A stretch of DNA of 64,000 nucleotides from NCBI GenBank assembly GCA_017303875.1, contig JAFLBP010000029.1, positions 1 through 64,000 of the forward strand. Direction: 5' to 3'. Both the position numbers and the translations under genes were made by a program. The notes beneath the pieces are model-generated. The model saw only the letters and a list, made by a program, of their open reading frames with translations. It did no database searches and was not told where the DNA came from. Shown piece after piece: positions 45,365 to 53,994 of the stretch. Source of the DNA: Chitinophagales bacterium. Lineage in GTDB: Bacteria; Bacteroidota; Bacteroidia; Chitinophagales; Saprospiraceae. Position 1 is the first letter of the stretch; each line of letters begins with the position of its first letter.

Positions 45365-45922
45365 ATGCGACGCAAAACTGTATTCCTTTCCCTAATATTC
45401 CTTTTTCTCAGTCTCCTGATATTCAAGGGCTGGCTGTATCGAAGTATAATAAGCTATCGGGAAATAGGGCAGCGGCACTTGATACCGATTGAAAATCAAG
45501 CTATAATAAAGGATTTAGATCATTGGAGCACGGCAAACCCTAATGCGGACCTTGATCAGATTGTTGCCTTTTCAAAACAGTATACCACATCGGGAATTAA
45601 TTACACTTTCGATGCATGCCCCACTAATCCAAATCAAATCCTGCCACAAAAGACGGCAACCAACTGTATTGGTTATTCCGCTGCATTACATGCAGTTTGT
45701 ACTTATCTGCTAAAAAAACGCGGCTTGAACAACACCGTCAAAAGCGTGCATAAAGTTGGTAATTTATACGTCGGCAACTTCAATATACATCAATGCTTTC
45801 GATCTCCGGCATTTAAAGACCACGACTATAATGTCATCTACGATACCCGTAACGGACAACGTTTCGTTATTGACCCCACCGTCTACGCCACCCTGGGCAT
45901 TGAAAGCGTGACAGAACCCTGA
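45365..45922 (+). CDS. Transglutaminase-like domain protein, membrane anchored
   Basis: 185 residues with an N-terminal membrane anchor (about 6-25) and a small transglutaminase-fold domain. The apparent triad is C101 (TNCIGYSA), H153 (KDHDYNVI) and D170 (FVIDPTVY), in the usual Cys-His-Asp order and spacing. Such domains act as peptidases or amidases, or only bind. It is slightly AT-richer than neighbours and stands 20 bases after the DUF2007 gene, possibly in the same transcript. Confidence 0.65.
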   Translation: MRRKTVFLSLIFLFLSLLIFKGWLYRSIISYREIGQRHLIPIENQAIIKDLDHWSTANPNADLDQIVAFSKQYTTSGINYTFDACPTNPNQILPQKTATNCIGYSAALHAVCTYLLKKRGLNNTVKSVHKVGNLYVGNFNIHQCFRSPAFKDHDYNVIYDTRNGQRFVIDPTVYATLGIESVTEP

Positions 45923-45940
45923 CTCCTAACCCTTGGAAGG

Positions 45941-45979
45941 GGGATACCCTGAACCTCCAAACCCCAAACCTCCAAACCC
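45941..45979. repeat. AACCTCCA/AACCCCA array against the rimO stop
   Basis: Repeated 7-8-bp units of the same words as the right arm of 41487-41614. The array ends at the base before the rimO stop codon (45980-45982, minus). GGAAGGGGGATA on the left may be a residual opposite arm. Confidence 0.75.
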
Positions 45980-47290
45980 CTACACCACCTCCCCAAACAA
46001 ATCAAACGCCTCTGCACTGGTGATTTTTACCTGTGCAAAATCGCCGAGGCGGACGTAGTTGCCTTTTACCGGCACCAATACCTCATTGTCTACTTCCGGA
46101 GAGTCAAATTCTGTGCGGCCGATATAGTATTTGCCTTCCTGGCGGTCGAACAGCGTTTTGTACACCTGCCCGACTTTCGCTTCATTTTTCTGCGCCGAAA
46201 TTTCTTCCTGCACTTCCATGAGGCGTGCGGCGCGCTCCGCTTTTACTTCTTCCGGCACATCGTCTGGCATATCGTAGGCGCGGGTACTTTCTTCGTGGGA
46301 GTACTGGAACACCCCGACACGCTCGAATTGTTGTTCGCGTACAAAATCGAGGAGTTCTTCAAAATCTTCCTCTGTTTCGCCGGGATGACCTACCAGAAAG
46401 GTTGTGCGCAGGGCAATGCCGGGCACTTTTTGCCGGATCGTATCCAGCAGTTCCAGGGTTTCTTTTTTGGTGATTTGCCGGCGCATGAGGTTGAGCATAT
46501 TGTCGCTGTGGTGTTGCAGCGGCATATCGAGGTAGTTGCAAATTTCCGGGCGCTCGCGCATGACGTCGAGAATTTCCAGCGGAAACTTGCTCGGATAAGC
46601 GTAGTGCAGGCGAATCCAGTCGATGCCGTCCACGTCGGCCAGCGCGTGCAGGAGCTTGGGCAGTTCGCGACTTTTATAAATATCCAGGCCGTAATAGGTC
46701 AGTTCCTGCGCGATCAGCATCAGTTCTTTCACCCCGCGCCGGGCTAAGTTTTTGGCCTCCATAACCAGCTCTTCAATGGGTCGGCTGATGTGTTTGCCAC
46801 GCATGAGTGGGATGGCGCAGAAGGAACAGGTACGGCTGCAACCTTCCGAAATTTTCAGGTAGGCATAATGCGGCAGCGTGGTGATCTGGCGCTCGCCGAG
46901 CAGTTCGTACTTATAATCAGCGTCGAGTTTGGCGAGCAGGGCCGGCATTTCCAGGGTACCAAAAAAGGCGTCTACCTCCGGAATTTCCTGTTCCAGATCA
47001 TCTTTATAACGCTGTGACAAACAGCCGGTTACATATAGTTTTTCAATACCGCCCGCTTTTTTAACATCGGCGTATTGAACAATTGTATCGATACTTTCCT
47101 GTTTGGCGAGATCAATAAAACCACAGGTATTGATGATGACGATATTGGCGTCGTCATCATTGCTGTCGTGCACCACTTCGTAGTCATTGCCGCGCAATTG
47201 TGTGATGAGGTTCTCGCTGTCTACCAGGTTTTTGGAGCAGCCCAGGGTAATGACATTTACTTTATCTTTGGTAAATGATTTAGTCTTCAT
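45980..47290 (-). CDS. rimO: Ribosomal protein S12 methylthiotransferase
   Basis: 436 residues from ATG 47290; the frame to 47347 was rejected. RimO adds a methylthio group to Asp of ribosomal protein S12 (uS12), using two 4Fe-4S clusters and SAM. The UPF0004 domain cysteines are C18, C56 and C90. The radical-SAM motif is C151-x3-C155-x2-C158 (CSRTCSFC). A C-terminal TRAM domain ends the protein (FDSPEVDNEVLVPVKGNYVRLGDFAQVKITSAEAFDLFGEVV). The VITLGCSKNLVDSENL start is diagnostic of RimO over MiaB. Confidence 0.96.
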   Translation of the reverse strand: MKTKSFTKDKVNVITLGCSKNLVDSENLITQLRGNDYEVVHDSNDDDANIVIINTCGFIDLAKQESIDTIVQYADVKKAGGIEKLYVTGCLSQRYKDDLEQEIPEVDAFFGTLEMPALLAKLDADYKYELLGERQITTLPHYAYLKISEGCSRTCSFCAIPLMRGKHISRPIEELVMEAKNLARRGVKELMLIAQELTYYGLDIYKSRELPKLLHALADVDGIDWIRLHYAYPSKFPLEILDVMRERPEICNYLDMPLQHHSDNMLNLMRRQITKKETLELLDTIRQKVPGIALRTTFLVGHPGETEEDFEELLDFVREQQFERVGVFQYSHEESTRAYDMPDDVPEEVKAERAARLMEVQEEISAQKNEAKVGQVYKTLFDRQEGKYYIGRTEFDSPEVDNEVLVPVKGNYVRLGDFAQVKITSAEAFDLFGEVV

Positions 47291-47423
47291 AAACGCAGAT
47301 TTGTACGAATGGTGCGGATTGGACAAATTTTGTGAAAGCGGGCGCAAAGGTCGTGAAAATTGCTTAAATGAAATTAGTAAAACAAGATTCCGTCGCTAAT
47401 ATTCGCAAGTGAGGGAAAACAAG

Positions 47424-47431
47424 TAAGTTTG
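47424..47431 (+). promoter_or_regulatory. -7 box directly upstream of the DinB-like gene
   Basis: TAAGTTTG lies 8 bases before ATG 47439, so the transcript would start at or next to the start codon (leaderless or nearly so). Confidence 0.5.
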
Positions 47432-47438
47432 CGGCAGA

Positions 47439-47978
47439 ATGGATATGCAAACTACCGAACAAACTGCCCTGTTGGATCGTCTCGAAGCCGAAACCCGCAC
47501 CCTGCTGGAATTCGTGCGCACCCATTATCTTAAAGCCGAAGCAGCCACCCTTGAAGTGCGGCCGGCAGAAGGCGCGTGGAATATGCTGGAAAAATTTGCC
47601 CACGTCAACATCTTTTTCGACCTGTATTTGCCGCGTATAGAGCTGGCAATTCATAAGAGCCGCGCCCGTCAGTGGGGATCCGGCGACCGGGTAAAAACCA
47701 ATGGCCGGGGCAGGCGCGCTTTAAAACGCGTATCGCCAGAAAATCCCAAAAGATATAAAACAAAAAAAAGATATAACTTTATCGGGCAAAACATACCGCC
47801 CAGCGTAGTCAAGGCGTTCATCATTAACCTCGAAATGCTGCTGCGCGCCATTCAAAACGCCCGCAGTGTAGACCTGAATAAAACCCGTATCCGAAAAGCC
47901 CATAGCTGGTTCGGAAAATACTACCTCGGTAACCTCCTGGAATATCTATTACTGCACAGCCAACGGCATGTTCAGTGA
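47439..47978 (+). CDS. DinB-like four-helix-bundle protein
   Basis: 179 residues. The pattern RPAEGAWNMLEKFAHVNIFFDLYLPRIE near residue 42-69 and the terminal LLEYLLLHSQRHVQ match the DinB/YfiT superfamily, where a His in helix 2 and a late HxxxH-like pair bind a metal. The segment between the halves is unusually basic (about 98-115, RYKTKKRYNF). Possible thiol-dependent transferase; substrate unknown. Its stop codon is the first base of a heptad array. Confidence 0.75.
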   Translation: MDMQTTEQTALLDRLEAETRTLLEFVRTHYLKAEAATLEVRPAEGAWNMLEKFAHVNIFFDLYLPRIELAIHKSRARQWGSGDRVKTNGRGRRALKRVSPENPKRYKTKKRYNFIGQNIPPSVVKAFIINLEMLLRAIQNARSVDLNKTRIRKAHSWFGKYYLGNLLEYLLLHSQRHVQ

Positions 47979-48229
47979 ACAGTTAGCAGTCAACAGTTAT
48001 CAGTGAGCAGTCAACAGTTAGCAGTCAACAGTTAGCAGTTGAAAGTTGACAGTTAATAGTGCTCAGTTGACCGTTGAAGGTGATCTGTTGGGTATAAATT
48101 ATGATTATTGATCAAACAGCACTGATAAACACTTCCTGACGGTATACGACTAACTGTTGACTGTTAACTGTTAACTGTTAACTGCTCACTGTTAACTGAT
48201 CACTGATAACTGATAACTGATAACTGAAA
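47973..48229. repeat. CAGTTAG/TAACTGT heptad array, 257 bp, inverted arms
   Basis: Left arm (about 47973-48080): CAGTTAG, CAGTCAA, CAGTTAT, CAGTGAG in 7-bp register. Right arm (about 48150-48229): TAACTGT, TGACTGT, TCACTGT, TAACTGA, also in register and complementary. It fills the whole gap from the DinB-like stop to the amidase ATG at 48234. The same words precede ATG 61966. Confidence 0.9.
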
Positions 48230-48233
48230 AAAA

Positions 48234-49337
48234 ATGCTTCCGATTACGTCCGACTTGCTCAGCAGCACCCGCAATCGCCCTTTCCTGCGATCTCCAAAAC
48301 TGTATGCCATCCGCAACTTCAAAGGCGTAGTTGCACACTGGACCGCCAATACCGATAAAGGCGCCCACGCCAAAGCCAATCGGAATTATTTTAACAATAC
48401 CGACCGCTTCGCTTCGGCACATTATATTGTAGACGACCACAGCATTATCCAATGCCTGCGCAACAACGAAGTAGGTTATCATGTCGGCGGTTTGCGCTAC
48501 CTGCCCGATGGCGAACGCATCCGCGAAACAGCAAACCTGACGCCCAATTATTTCCTGATCGGATTTGAAATGTGCGTCAACAAAGATGGCGACTGGAACA
48601 AAACCTACCGCAATTCAGCTGAATTGGCCGCTTATTTGTTAGGCAAATTTCGCCTGACAATCAATGACTTATACCGGCATTATGACATCACGGGCAAAGA
48701 CTGCCCCAAAATGATGCTCGAACCCAAACCCTGGCAAGATTTCAAAGACCTCATAAGCAGTATCATGGCCGAGGCACTGCCGGTACAGCTATATAAAGGC
48801 GCCGTAAACGCCAATGAGCTAAATGTGCGCAGCGGTCCGGGCACCCAACATCCGGTACAGCGCGTACTGCCCCGTAATACCCGCGTCGGGGTTTATCAAC
48901 AACAGGGCGACTGGGGCCTCATCGGCAAAGGCGCCTGGGTAAATACCAAGTACCTCACGCCCGTGTTCACCACACAACGCGCTGTGGTCACGGCCGCGCA
49001 AGGCGCGCTCGTGCGCGAAGGCGCCGCACCCGTCACCAAAGAAATAGACGCCCTGCCCAAAGGCGCGTGGATCGACCTCAGCGATCAGAACGGCGACTGG
49101 TACGAGCACGGCCCGGGTCGCTGGATCAATAAAGCTGATGTAAACCTTGTGGAACTGCGCTTTGGCGCAGTAAGCGGCACTACGGAACTGAATGTTCGCC
49201 GCGGCCCCAATACCACCAACCCCATCGTGAGTCGCCTGAAAAAAGATGCTCCCGTGGAGATTATCGGCGAATTCGATGGCTGGTACCAAATCGGGCCCTT
49301 TGAGTGGGTCTTCGGGAAATTTATTACCCTGCAATAG
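48234..49337 (+). CDS. N-acetylmuramoyl-L-alanine amidase with three SH3b domains
   Basis: 367 residues. The N-terminal amidase_2/PGRP domain (1-175) has zinc ligands consistent with T7 lysozyme: H35 (VVAHWTANTD), H149 and C157, eight residues apart (RHYDITGKDCP). Three bacterial SH3 domains follow, starting about 194 (NELNVRSGPGTQ), 258 (ALVREGAAPVTK) and 317 (TELNVRRGPNTTNP). It cleaves the lactyl amide bond of peptidoglycan. No signal peptide is visible, so it may be cytosolic, a lysin-like domesticated protein, or an effector. A heptad array ends 5 bases before its ATG. Confidence 0.92.
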   Translation: MLPITSDLLSSTRNRPFLRSPKLYAIRNFKGVVAHWTANTDKGAHAKANRNYFNNTDRFASAHYIVDDHSIIQCLRNNEVGYHVGGLRYLPDGERIRETANLTPNYFLIGFEMCVNKDGDWNKTYRNSAELAAYLLGKFRLTINDLYRHYDITGKDCPKMMLEPKPWQDFKDLISSIMAEALPVQLYKGAVNANELNVRSGPGTQHPVQRVLPRNTRVGVYQQQGDWGLIGKGAWVNTKYLTPVFTTQRAVVTAAQGALVREGAAPVTKEIDALPKGAWIDLSDQNGDWYEHGPGRWINKADVNLVELRFGAVSGTTELNVRRGPNTTNPIVSRLKKDAPVEIIGEFDGWYQIGPFEWVFGKFITLQ

Positions 49338-49380
49338 AAAAAGGGGATTTTCTGACGCATACAGAAAATCCCCTTTTTTT
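49337..49380. terminator. Bidirectional intrinsic terminator
   Basis: AAAAAGGGGATTTTCTG (49338-49354) pairs with CAGAAAATCCCC plus a T run (49362-49380), loop ACGCATA. It lies between the convergent amidase and 132-aa membrane protein genes. Confidence 0.9.
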
Positions 49381-49777
49381 ATTGATTAACCGGCTCTATC
49401 CGATACACCATATAATCGGTATCGCCTTGCCAGGGAAAAGCGTCATTTAGTTCTTTGTAGTAGATCTTGACATTTTTCCCCTCAAACTGTTGCATTTGCT
49501 TGTACGTTCCTTCGTCTTTTACCGAAAAATTAAACAAACTCTGGTCGTTGATCATCATGGTGTTACCCACATGCAACTGCCCTTCATAGGTTTTAAACAC
49601 ATAGCCTTTTTTGGAAATTTTAAAGAGCAGGCCGGCCCGTGAGCCTTCACTGTACTCATAGGTGCGCCAGAAATAATATCCGGCAAAAGCCACAAGGAAA
49701 ATGATGGAGCCAAAAAGCAGTACTTTACGCATAAAAGAGCGGGTTTTTTGTTTGACTTGTTCGAGTTGAATGGCCAT
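49379..49777 (-). CDS. Small single-helix membrane protein
   Basis: 132 residues from ATG 49777 (MAIQLEQVKQKTRSFMRK): a cytosolic basic start, one transmembrane helix (about 19-38), and a soluble beta-rich domain (YVFKTYEGQLHVGNTM...NVKIYYKELNDAFPWQGDTDYMVYRIEPV). Homologues are widespread in Bacteroidota, to my knowledge without an assigned role and sometimes mis-named 6-phosphogluconate dehydrogenase. It starts 13 bases after the queE stop and is probably in the same operon. Confidence 0.8.
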   Translation of the reverse strand: MAIQLEQVKQKTRSFMRKVLLFGSIIFLVAFAGYYFWRTYEYSEGSRAGLLFKISKKGYVFKTYEGQLHVGNTMMINDQSLFNFSVKDEGTYKQMQQFEGKNVKIYYKELNDAFPWQGDTDYMVYRIEPVNQ

Positions 49778-49790
49778 GTTGTTTGTTTTG

Positions 49791-50567
49791 TTAAACGCCT
49801 TTTTTGCTCCCCCAAATCTGCACATGCAGGCGGTCGGAGAAATAAAAGCCGTAGGTTTTACAGATGTCTGTGAGCCAAAGCCGGCGCGCTTCCAGTTGTT
49901 CGCGGGTACTGCCTTCGGGCATGAGCCATACCTTGTCGGCAGCAACAGAATACCGCTCCAGCAGTTCCAGCACTTCGGCCAGGTCAGCGGGATCGGAGAC
50001 GACAAATTTAAAGAAGGCTTTCGGACTGGAAGCGAAAAACTCATATACTTTTTTTTTCTCGCGCAGGCGGCGGCTGTTGCCGCTGTTTTCCAATTTGGGT
50101 GAAACATTGTATTGGTCAATCAGCGCATCAAATTCCACTTCCGGCAGCAAGGTTCCGTTGGTTTCGGTTTCAAAGCGGTAATTCGGATCGCTGGCGCGCA
50201 AACGGCGCATCAGGTGAGCCAGCGCCGGCTGCTGCATCAAAGGTTCGCCGCCGGTCAGGATGATATTGCGACAAGGGTATTGATGCACCATTTTAGCCAC
50301 TTCTTCGATGGAACAGGTGGCAATCAGGGCATTTTTATCGTATTTTTCATAACCCGGCAAGGCATCAAAATGATGCGGAAAAGGCGTGCCTTTCCAGTTC
50401 CAGGTATAGTCGGTATCGCACCAGATGCAGTGCAGGTTGCACAGGGAAGTGCGCACAAACGTGCTGGGGCGGCCAATACTGCGGCCTTCACCCTGAATGG
50501 AGTAGAAAATTTCGGGTGCGTCGTTGAGCTTCGCCAGACGCAGTATATCGGGATTGCGGAGATTCAT
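49791..50567 (-). CDS. queE: 7-carboxy-7-deazaguanine synthase
   Basis: 258 residues from ATG 50567. A radical-SAM enzyme of queuosine/7-deazapurine synthesis that turns carboxy-tetrahydropterin into CDG. The cluster motif is C43-x3-C47-x2-C50 (CNLHCIWCDTDYTW), preceded by YSIQGEGRSIGRPSTFVR and followed by ILTGGEPLMQ. It is divergent from the RNA methyltransferase gene, with a shared 57-base promoter region. Other queuosine genes are not in the window. Confidence 0.95.
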   Translation of the reverse strand: MNLRNPDILRLAKLNDAPEIFYSIQGEGRSIGRPSTFVRTSLCNLHCIWCDTDYTWNWKGTPFPHHFDALPGYEKYDKNALIATCSIEEVAKMVHQYPCRNIILTGGEPLMQQPALAHLMRRLRASDPNYRFETETNGTLLPEVEFDALIDQYNVSPKLENSGNSRRLREKKKVYEFFASSPKAFFKFVVSDPADLAEVLELLERYSVAADKVWLMPEGSTREQLEARRLWLTDICKTYGFYFSDRLHVQIWGSKKGV

Positions 50568-50581
50568 AGCGTTTTGCAGCG

Positions 50582-50620
50582 TAAAGGTACATATTGTCCG
50601 CGCAAAGTGGCATACCTTTA
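50582..50620. promoter_or_regulatory. Divergent promoters of queE and the RNA methyltransferase
   Basis: TACCTTTA occurs on both strands: minus at 50582-50589 for queE and plus at 50613-50620 for the methyltransferase. A TTG at 50594-50596 lies 16 bases before the plus box. Both boxes sit within 5-15 bases of the start codons, so both mRNAs would be nearly leaderless. Confidence 0.5.
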
Positions 50621-50624
50621 CCGC

Positions 50625-51869
50625 ATGAAACAAACGCATACGGAAGGTAAACCGAGCCTACGTTTACATCCCATACTGGTAAAAGCAGTGGCGCAGGCAC
50701 TTTTTGAGGTTTTTATCGACGAACGTCGCGCCGACAAAGTGATTGAATACGCGCTGAAACAAAACCCTAAAGCCGGTAGTTCCGACCGCGCTTTTGTGGC
50801 CGAAACAACCTATGATATTGTGCGATATTTCCGACTCTATATCGAGCTGCTGGAACGGCAACCGCGCTACATGAATGATTTTTGGGAAATCTGCGGCATA
50901 CATTTTATTGTAAAAGGCATTGCACTGCCCGAATGGCGGGAATTCAAGGACTTGAATCCTGAAAAAATACGCAAACAACTCCCGATCGTCAGTGCCAAAC
51001 GCTCCCTGCGTGAAAGCCTGCCCGAATGGTTAGACCAGCTCTGCGAACAAGAACTGGGCGAAAACTGGGAAACTGTTATCAAAGCGCTCAACGAACCCGC
51101 CCGCGTGGTGCTGCGCGCCAATACGCTTAAAACCAATCGAGACCTCCTCAAAAAACAACTGGCTGATGAAGGTATCGCTACCGAACCCTTCGGCGATGCC
51201 GATACGCTGGTGCTCACCGAACGCCGCAACGTATCGCAAACCAAAGCCTTCAAATACGGACTCTTTGAGGTGCAGGATTTTTCCAGTCAGCAGGTTGCGC
51301 CCTTCCTTCAGGTAAGCCCCGGCATGCGCGTGGTGGATGCCTGCGCCGGCGCAGGCGGCAAAACGCTGCACCTCGCCGCTTTGATGCAAAATAAAGGCAG
51401 CCTCATCGCGCTTGATATTCACGCCTGGAAATTAGATGAATTGCGACAACGCACTCGCCGCGCCGGCGTGGGCAATGTGGAAACGCGCGCTATTGAAAAC
51501 CGCAAAACGGTAAAGCGCCTGTACGATAGCGCCGACCGCCTCCTGCTCGATGTGCCCTGCAGCGGCATGGGCGTCCTCCGCCGCAACCCCGATACCAAGT
51601 GGAAACTCAATCCGGAGTACCTGGCCGAATTGCGCCAGATTCAGCAGGATATTCTTCAAAACTATACGCGCATCGTCAAGCCCGGCGGCATCGTGGTGTA
51701 TGCAACCTGTAGCATCCTGTCGAGTGAAAATCGCGGACAGGTGGACGCTTTCCTGAACAGCCCGGTCGGTGCAGAGTTCCGGCTTTTGCGCGAGCAAACC
51801 ATTCTGCCCCACGATCAGGGCTTCGACGGGTTTTATATGGCAGCGCTGGAGCGCGTGGCGGAGATTTAA
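50625..51869 (+). CDS. NOL1/NOP2/Sun-family RNA m5C methyltransferase (RsmB-like)
   Basis: 414 residues from ATG 50625; the long upstream extension runs through the divergent promoter and was rejected. An N-terminal NusB-like helical region precedes the SAM domain with DACAGAGGKTLHLAALM (motif I), DVPCSGMGVLRRNPDTKW (motif IV, C312) and YATCSI (motif VI, nucleophile C362). Both cysteines needed for m5C transfer are present. It most resembles RsmB (16S rRNA C967), but other tRNA or rRNA sites are possible. Confidence 0.93.
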   Translation: MKQTHTEGKPSLRLHPILVKAVAQALFEVFIDERRADKVIEYALKQNPKAGSSDRAFVAETTYDIVRYFRLYIELLERQPRYMNDFWEICGIHFIVKGIALPEWREFKDLNPEKIRKQLPIVSAKRSLRESLPEWLDQLCEQELGENWETVIKALNEPARVVLRANTLKTNRDLLKKQLADEGIATEPFGDADTLVLTERRNVSQTKAFKYGLFEVQDFSSQQVAPFLQVSPGMRVVDACAGAGGKTLHLAALMQNKGSLIALDIHAWKLDELRQRTRRAGVGNVETRAIENRKTVKRLYDSADRLLLDVPCSGMGVLRRNPDTKWKLNPEYLAELRQIQQDILQNYTRIVKPGGIVVYATCSILSSENRGQVDAFLNSPVGAEFRLLREQTILPHDQGFDGFYMAALERVAEI

Positions 51870-51915
51870 ATATTCTGCTCAAATTTCTGATCCTTTGAGT
51901 TTTTCTTGGCCACGT

Positions 51916-52035
51916 AAGGTTTCGCACAGAATAGCACAGATCAAACACACAGAAAACACAGAATTCTGTGACATCTGTGTGCTTGATCTGTGCTATATCT
52001 GTGCGAAACCTTCTGTGCTACATCTGTGCGAAACA
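51916..52035. repeat. CACAGA-type hairpin repeat, copy 2
   Basis: Near-perfect inverted repeat centred on ACAGAATTCTGT: AAGGTTTCGCACAG...CAGATCAAACACACAG faces CTGTGTGCTTGATCTG...CTGTGCGAAACCTT, with an extra CTGTGCTACATCTGTGCGAAA after the right arm. Almost identical to 57451-57566. The rest of the gap to 52092 (about 52060-52091) repeats CATTCCG. Confidence 0.9.
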
Positions 52036-52092
52036 AATAAAACAAGACAATAAATTCATTCCGCACTCCGCATTCCGCATTCCGCATTCCAA

Positions 52093-53916
52093 TTACCCTT
52101 TCACCACCACGCCACTCGCCGACTGCCCCGAAGCGCCCGTAAACTGCCAGTAATAAACACCCGACACCCACTGCGCCGTACTGATTTCCTGCACACCTTC
52201 CGCGCAGTTGCGTTCCAGCACCAAACGCCCCGTAGCATCGTGCAGGCGCAGTTGGCCCGCAGCGGATATGTTGATGCGTAGCATATCCTTAAACGGATTG
52301 GGTGAAAATTGCAGCGACAGTGTACTTTCCGGTGCAGGCGGCGCATCTGTGATACCAATCCAGACATTTCGACAAAAAGTACTGGCCCCGTAGGAGTTTT
52401 GCACCGTCAGACAGACTTCATATTTGCCATTGCCTGGAAACTGATGCAAGGGCGAGCGCTCGATGCTTTGGCTGCCGTCGCCAAAATCCCAGGCCCAGGT
52501 GGCGGGTTCATGGTGCGAGAGGTCGTAAAAATAGCGCTGCTGTGCGCCCAGTGTGTCGTCAATACGGAAATAGGCCACCGGCACATTGTTCAACCCGAGG
52601 GTATCGCAGGGCGAGCCGTCGAGCGGACCAAGCCGGTAATTGGGCATGTAGGGCATGGCAAATCTTACAAAATCTTTAAAATGTGGTTCATTATATACTA
52701 ATTTACAGGCTTTTCCTGCCAAGTTGGGGTATGAAATGCTGTGATAGGCAGAGTCTTGATTGGTAGTGCCTAAGTATATCTTTCCATCAGGCCCCATCTC
52801 CATGCGGACAAAAATATCATATGTAAATACTGATTCATAGGCAAATGGATTTACAATTGTATCTGGGGGCATCAGATTATTACTACTTAGGTCAAACTGC
52901 AGCAACATAGGATGTTTTGCAAGTGGTATTAAATAACTTCCGAAATCCCATGCTGAACCAAGATACAAAAAATGGTTGTCGGGTGAAAAAGTCGCTCCAG
53001 TACCAAAGCTATGGCGATAGAATTTAGTGATAGGTCCACCTATATAGAGTGGGCTCAGACCATAGGGGAAATCATATCGCCGCTCTTTGGAAAGCAGACC
53101 GCTGCAACGGTCAAAATCAAATACACTTAATCCTAAAATATCATTAATATCTACATACTGGCTACCATCGGCAGAGAAACAATTACCTGTCAAAGTACAA
53201 TACTTATTGCTCCAATCCGATGGAATTGGCGAAGGTTTGGTGCCAATACTTTGTGTTTCCACATTGGAGAATCCCGTAGGAGAGAGCAAAACACGGTGGT
53301 GCAGGTTGTTATCGGCATCCGAGACCATGATCCACCAGTCGCGCCCGTTGGCATGGCGGCAGGCTGTTGGCGCCATCAGGGTGCCGCTGAATAGTATTCT
53401 GTTTTTCTCCAGCACCACGGCTTCGTTGGCGCTCATTTTGATCGTATGTACCATTAAGTCTATGCCAACATAATTATAAGGGCTCATATTAGCAGGATGT
53501 TTTCCGTAGTTCATCGAAACAAAGTAAATCAAGCTATTATCACCGGGAGCAGGCAAGAAAAAAGCGGATTGACCATAAGGATAGCTCAATTGCGTTTCAA
53601 ATTGAGGTAATGTCGGCTGGTGCAGGCTGTCGCCGTTTTCAATGGTCTCTCCTTCGGCGTTAAAAATATTCCAGCCATTGGTAAACAAAAGAATATTACC
53701 GGCACTGTCGCAAAAAGAAGCAGTATACAAACCAGTGCTATTATTGTCCTCGCGAAATACCTTTTCCGGACCGGTAGCTAAGGGCGCATCAAAACGATAA
53801 AAAAATCGCTTATTGGTATCAAATGTCTGATAACCCAAGGCCCACTGATTATCATGTAATTGGGCAAAAAGCAGATGAGGAAAAAGCAGCAACAGGGAGT
53901 GTAGTATTTTTTTCAT
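52093..53916 (-). CDS. Secreted PKD-domain protein with type A T9SS tail
   Basis: 607 residues with signal peptide MKKILHSLLLLFPHLLFAQ. The first ~430 residues look like a beta-propeller found in many Bacteroidota cargo proteins (ILLFTNGWNIFNAEGE, GATFSPDNHFLYLGS, EMGPDGKIYLGTT). A PKD domain follows (about 445-530, ATWAWDFGDGSQSIERSPLHQFPGNGKYEVCLTV), then a sorting domain (LQFSPNPFKDMLRINIS...WVSGVYYWQF). No catalytic motif; a binding or structural surface role is likely. Confidence 0.88.
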   Translation of the reverse strand: MKKILHSLLLLFPHLLFAQLHDNQWALGYQTFDTNKRFFYRFDAPLATGPEKVFREDNNSTGLYTASFCDSAGNILLFTNGWNIFNAEGETIENGDSLHQPTLPQFETQLSYPYGQSAFFLPAPGDNSLIYFVSMNYGKHPANMSPYNYVGIDLMVHTIKMSANEAVVLEKNRILFSGTLMAPTACRHANGRDWWIMVSDADNNLHHRVLLSPTGFSNVETQSIGTKPSPIPSDWSNKYCTLTGNCFSADGSQYVDINDILGLSVFDFDRCSGLLSKERRYDFPYGLSPLYIGGPITKFYRHSFGTGATFSPDNHFLYLGSAWDFGSYLIPLAKHPMLLQFDLSSNNLMPPDTIVNPFAYESVFTYDIFVRMEMGPDGKIYLGTTNQDSAYHSISYPNLAGKACKLVYNEPHFKDFVRFAMPYMPNYRLGPLDGSPCDTLGLNNVPVAYFRIDDTLGAQQRYFYDLSHHEPATWAWDFGDGSQSIERSPLHQFPGNGKYEVCLTVQNSYGASTFCRNVWIGITDAPPAPESTLSLQFSPNPFKDMLRINISAAGQLRLHDATGRLVLERNCAEGVQEISTAQWVSGVYYWQFTGASGQSASGVVVKG

Positions 53917-53942
53917 GAGTGGTGGTGTTTAAAATGAAAAAT

Positions 53943-53974
53943 CAGGGGGTAGCATATTACGCTACTACCCCCTG
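53943..53974. terminator. GC-rich hairpin between two secreted-protein genes
   Basis: CAGGGGGTAG faces CTACTACCCCCTG around an AT-rich loop. It lies 20 bases after the stop of the beta-helix gene (minus strand) and upstream of the PKD gene, so it probably ends or attenuates transcription between them. Confidence 0.65.
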
Positions 53975-53994
53975 AACAAGAAAATTTTACCGGA

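Noticed and set aside
49379..49777. 6-phosphogluconate dehydrogenase
   Set aside because: A name sometimes attached to homologues; the protein has one membrane helix, 132 residues and no nucleotide-binding fold.
49778..50119. 114-codon extension of the small membrane protein
   Set aside because: It is an out-of-frame shadow of queE; the real product begins at MAIQLEQVKQK.
50112..50624. 170-codon N-terminal extension of the RNA methyltransferase
   Set aside because: It overlaps queE on the other strand and runs through the divergent promoter; the family start is at 50625.
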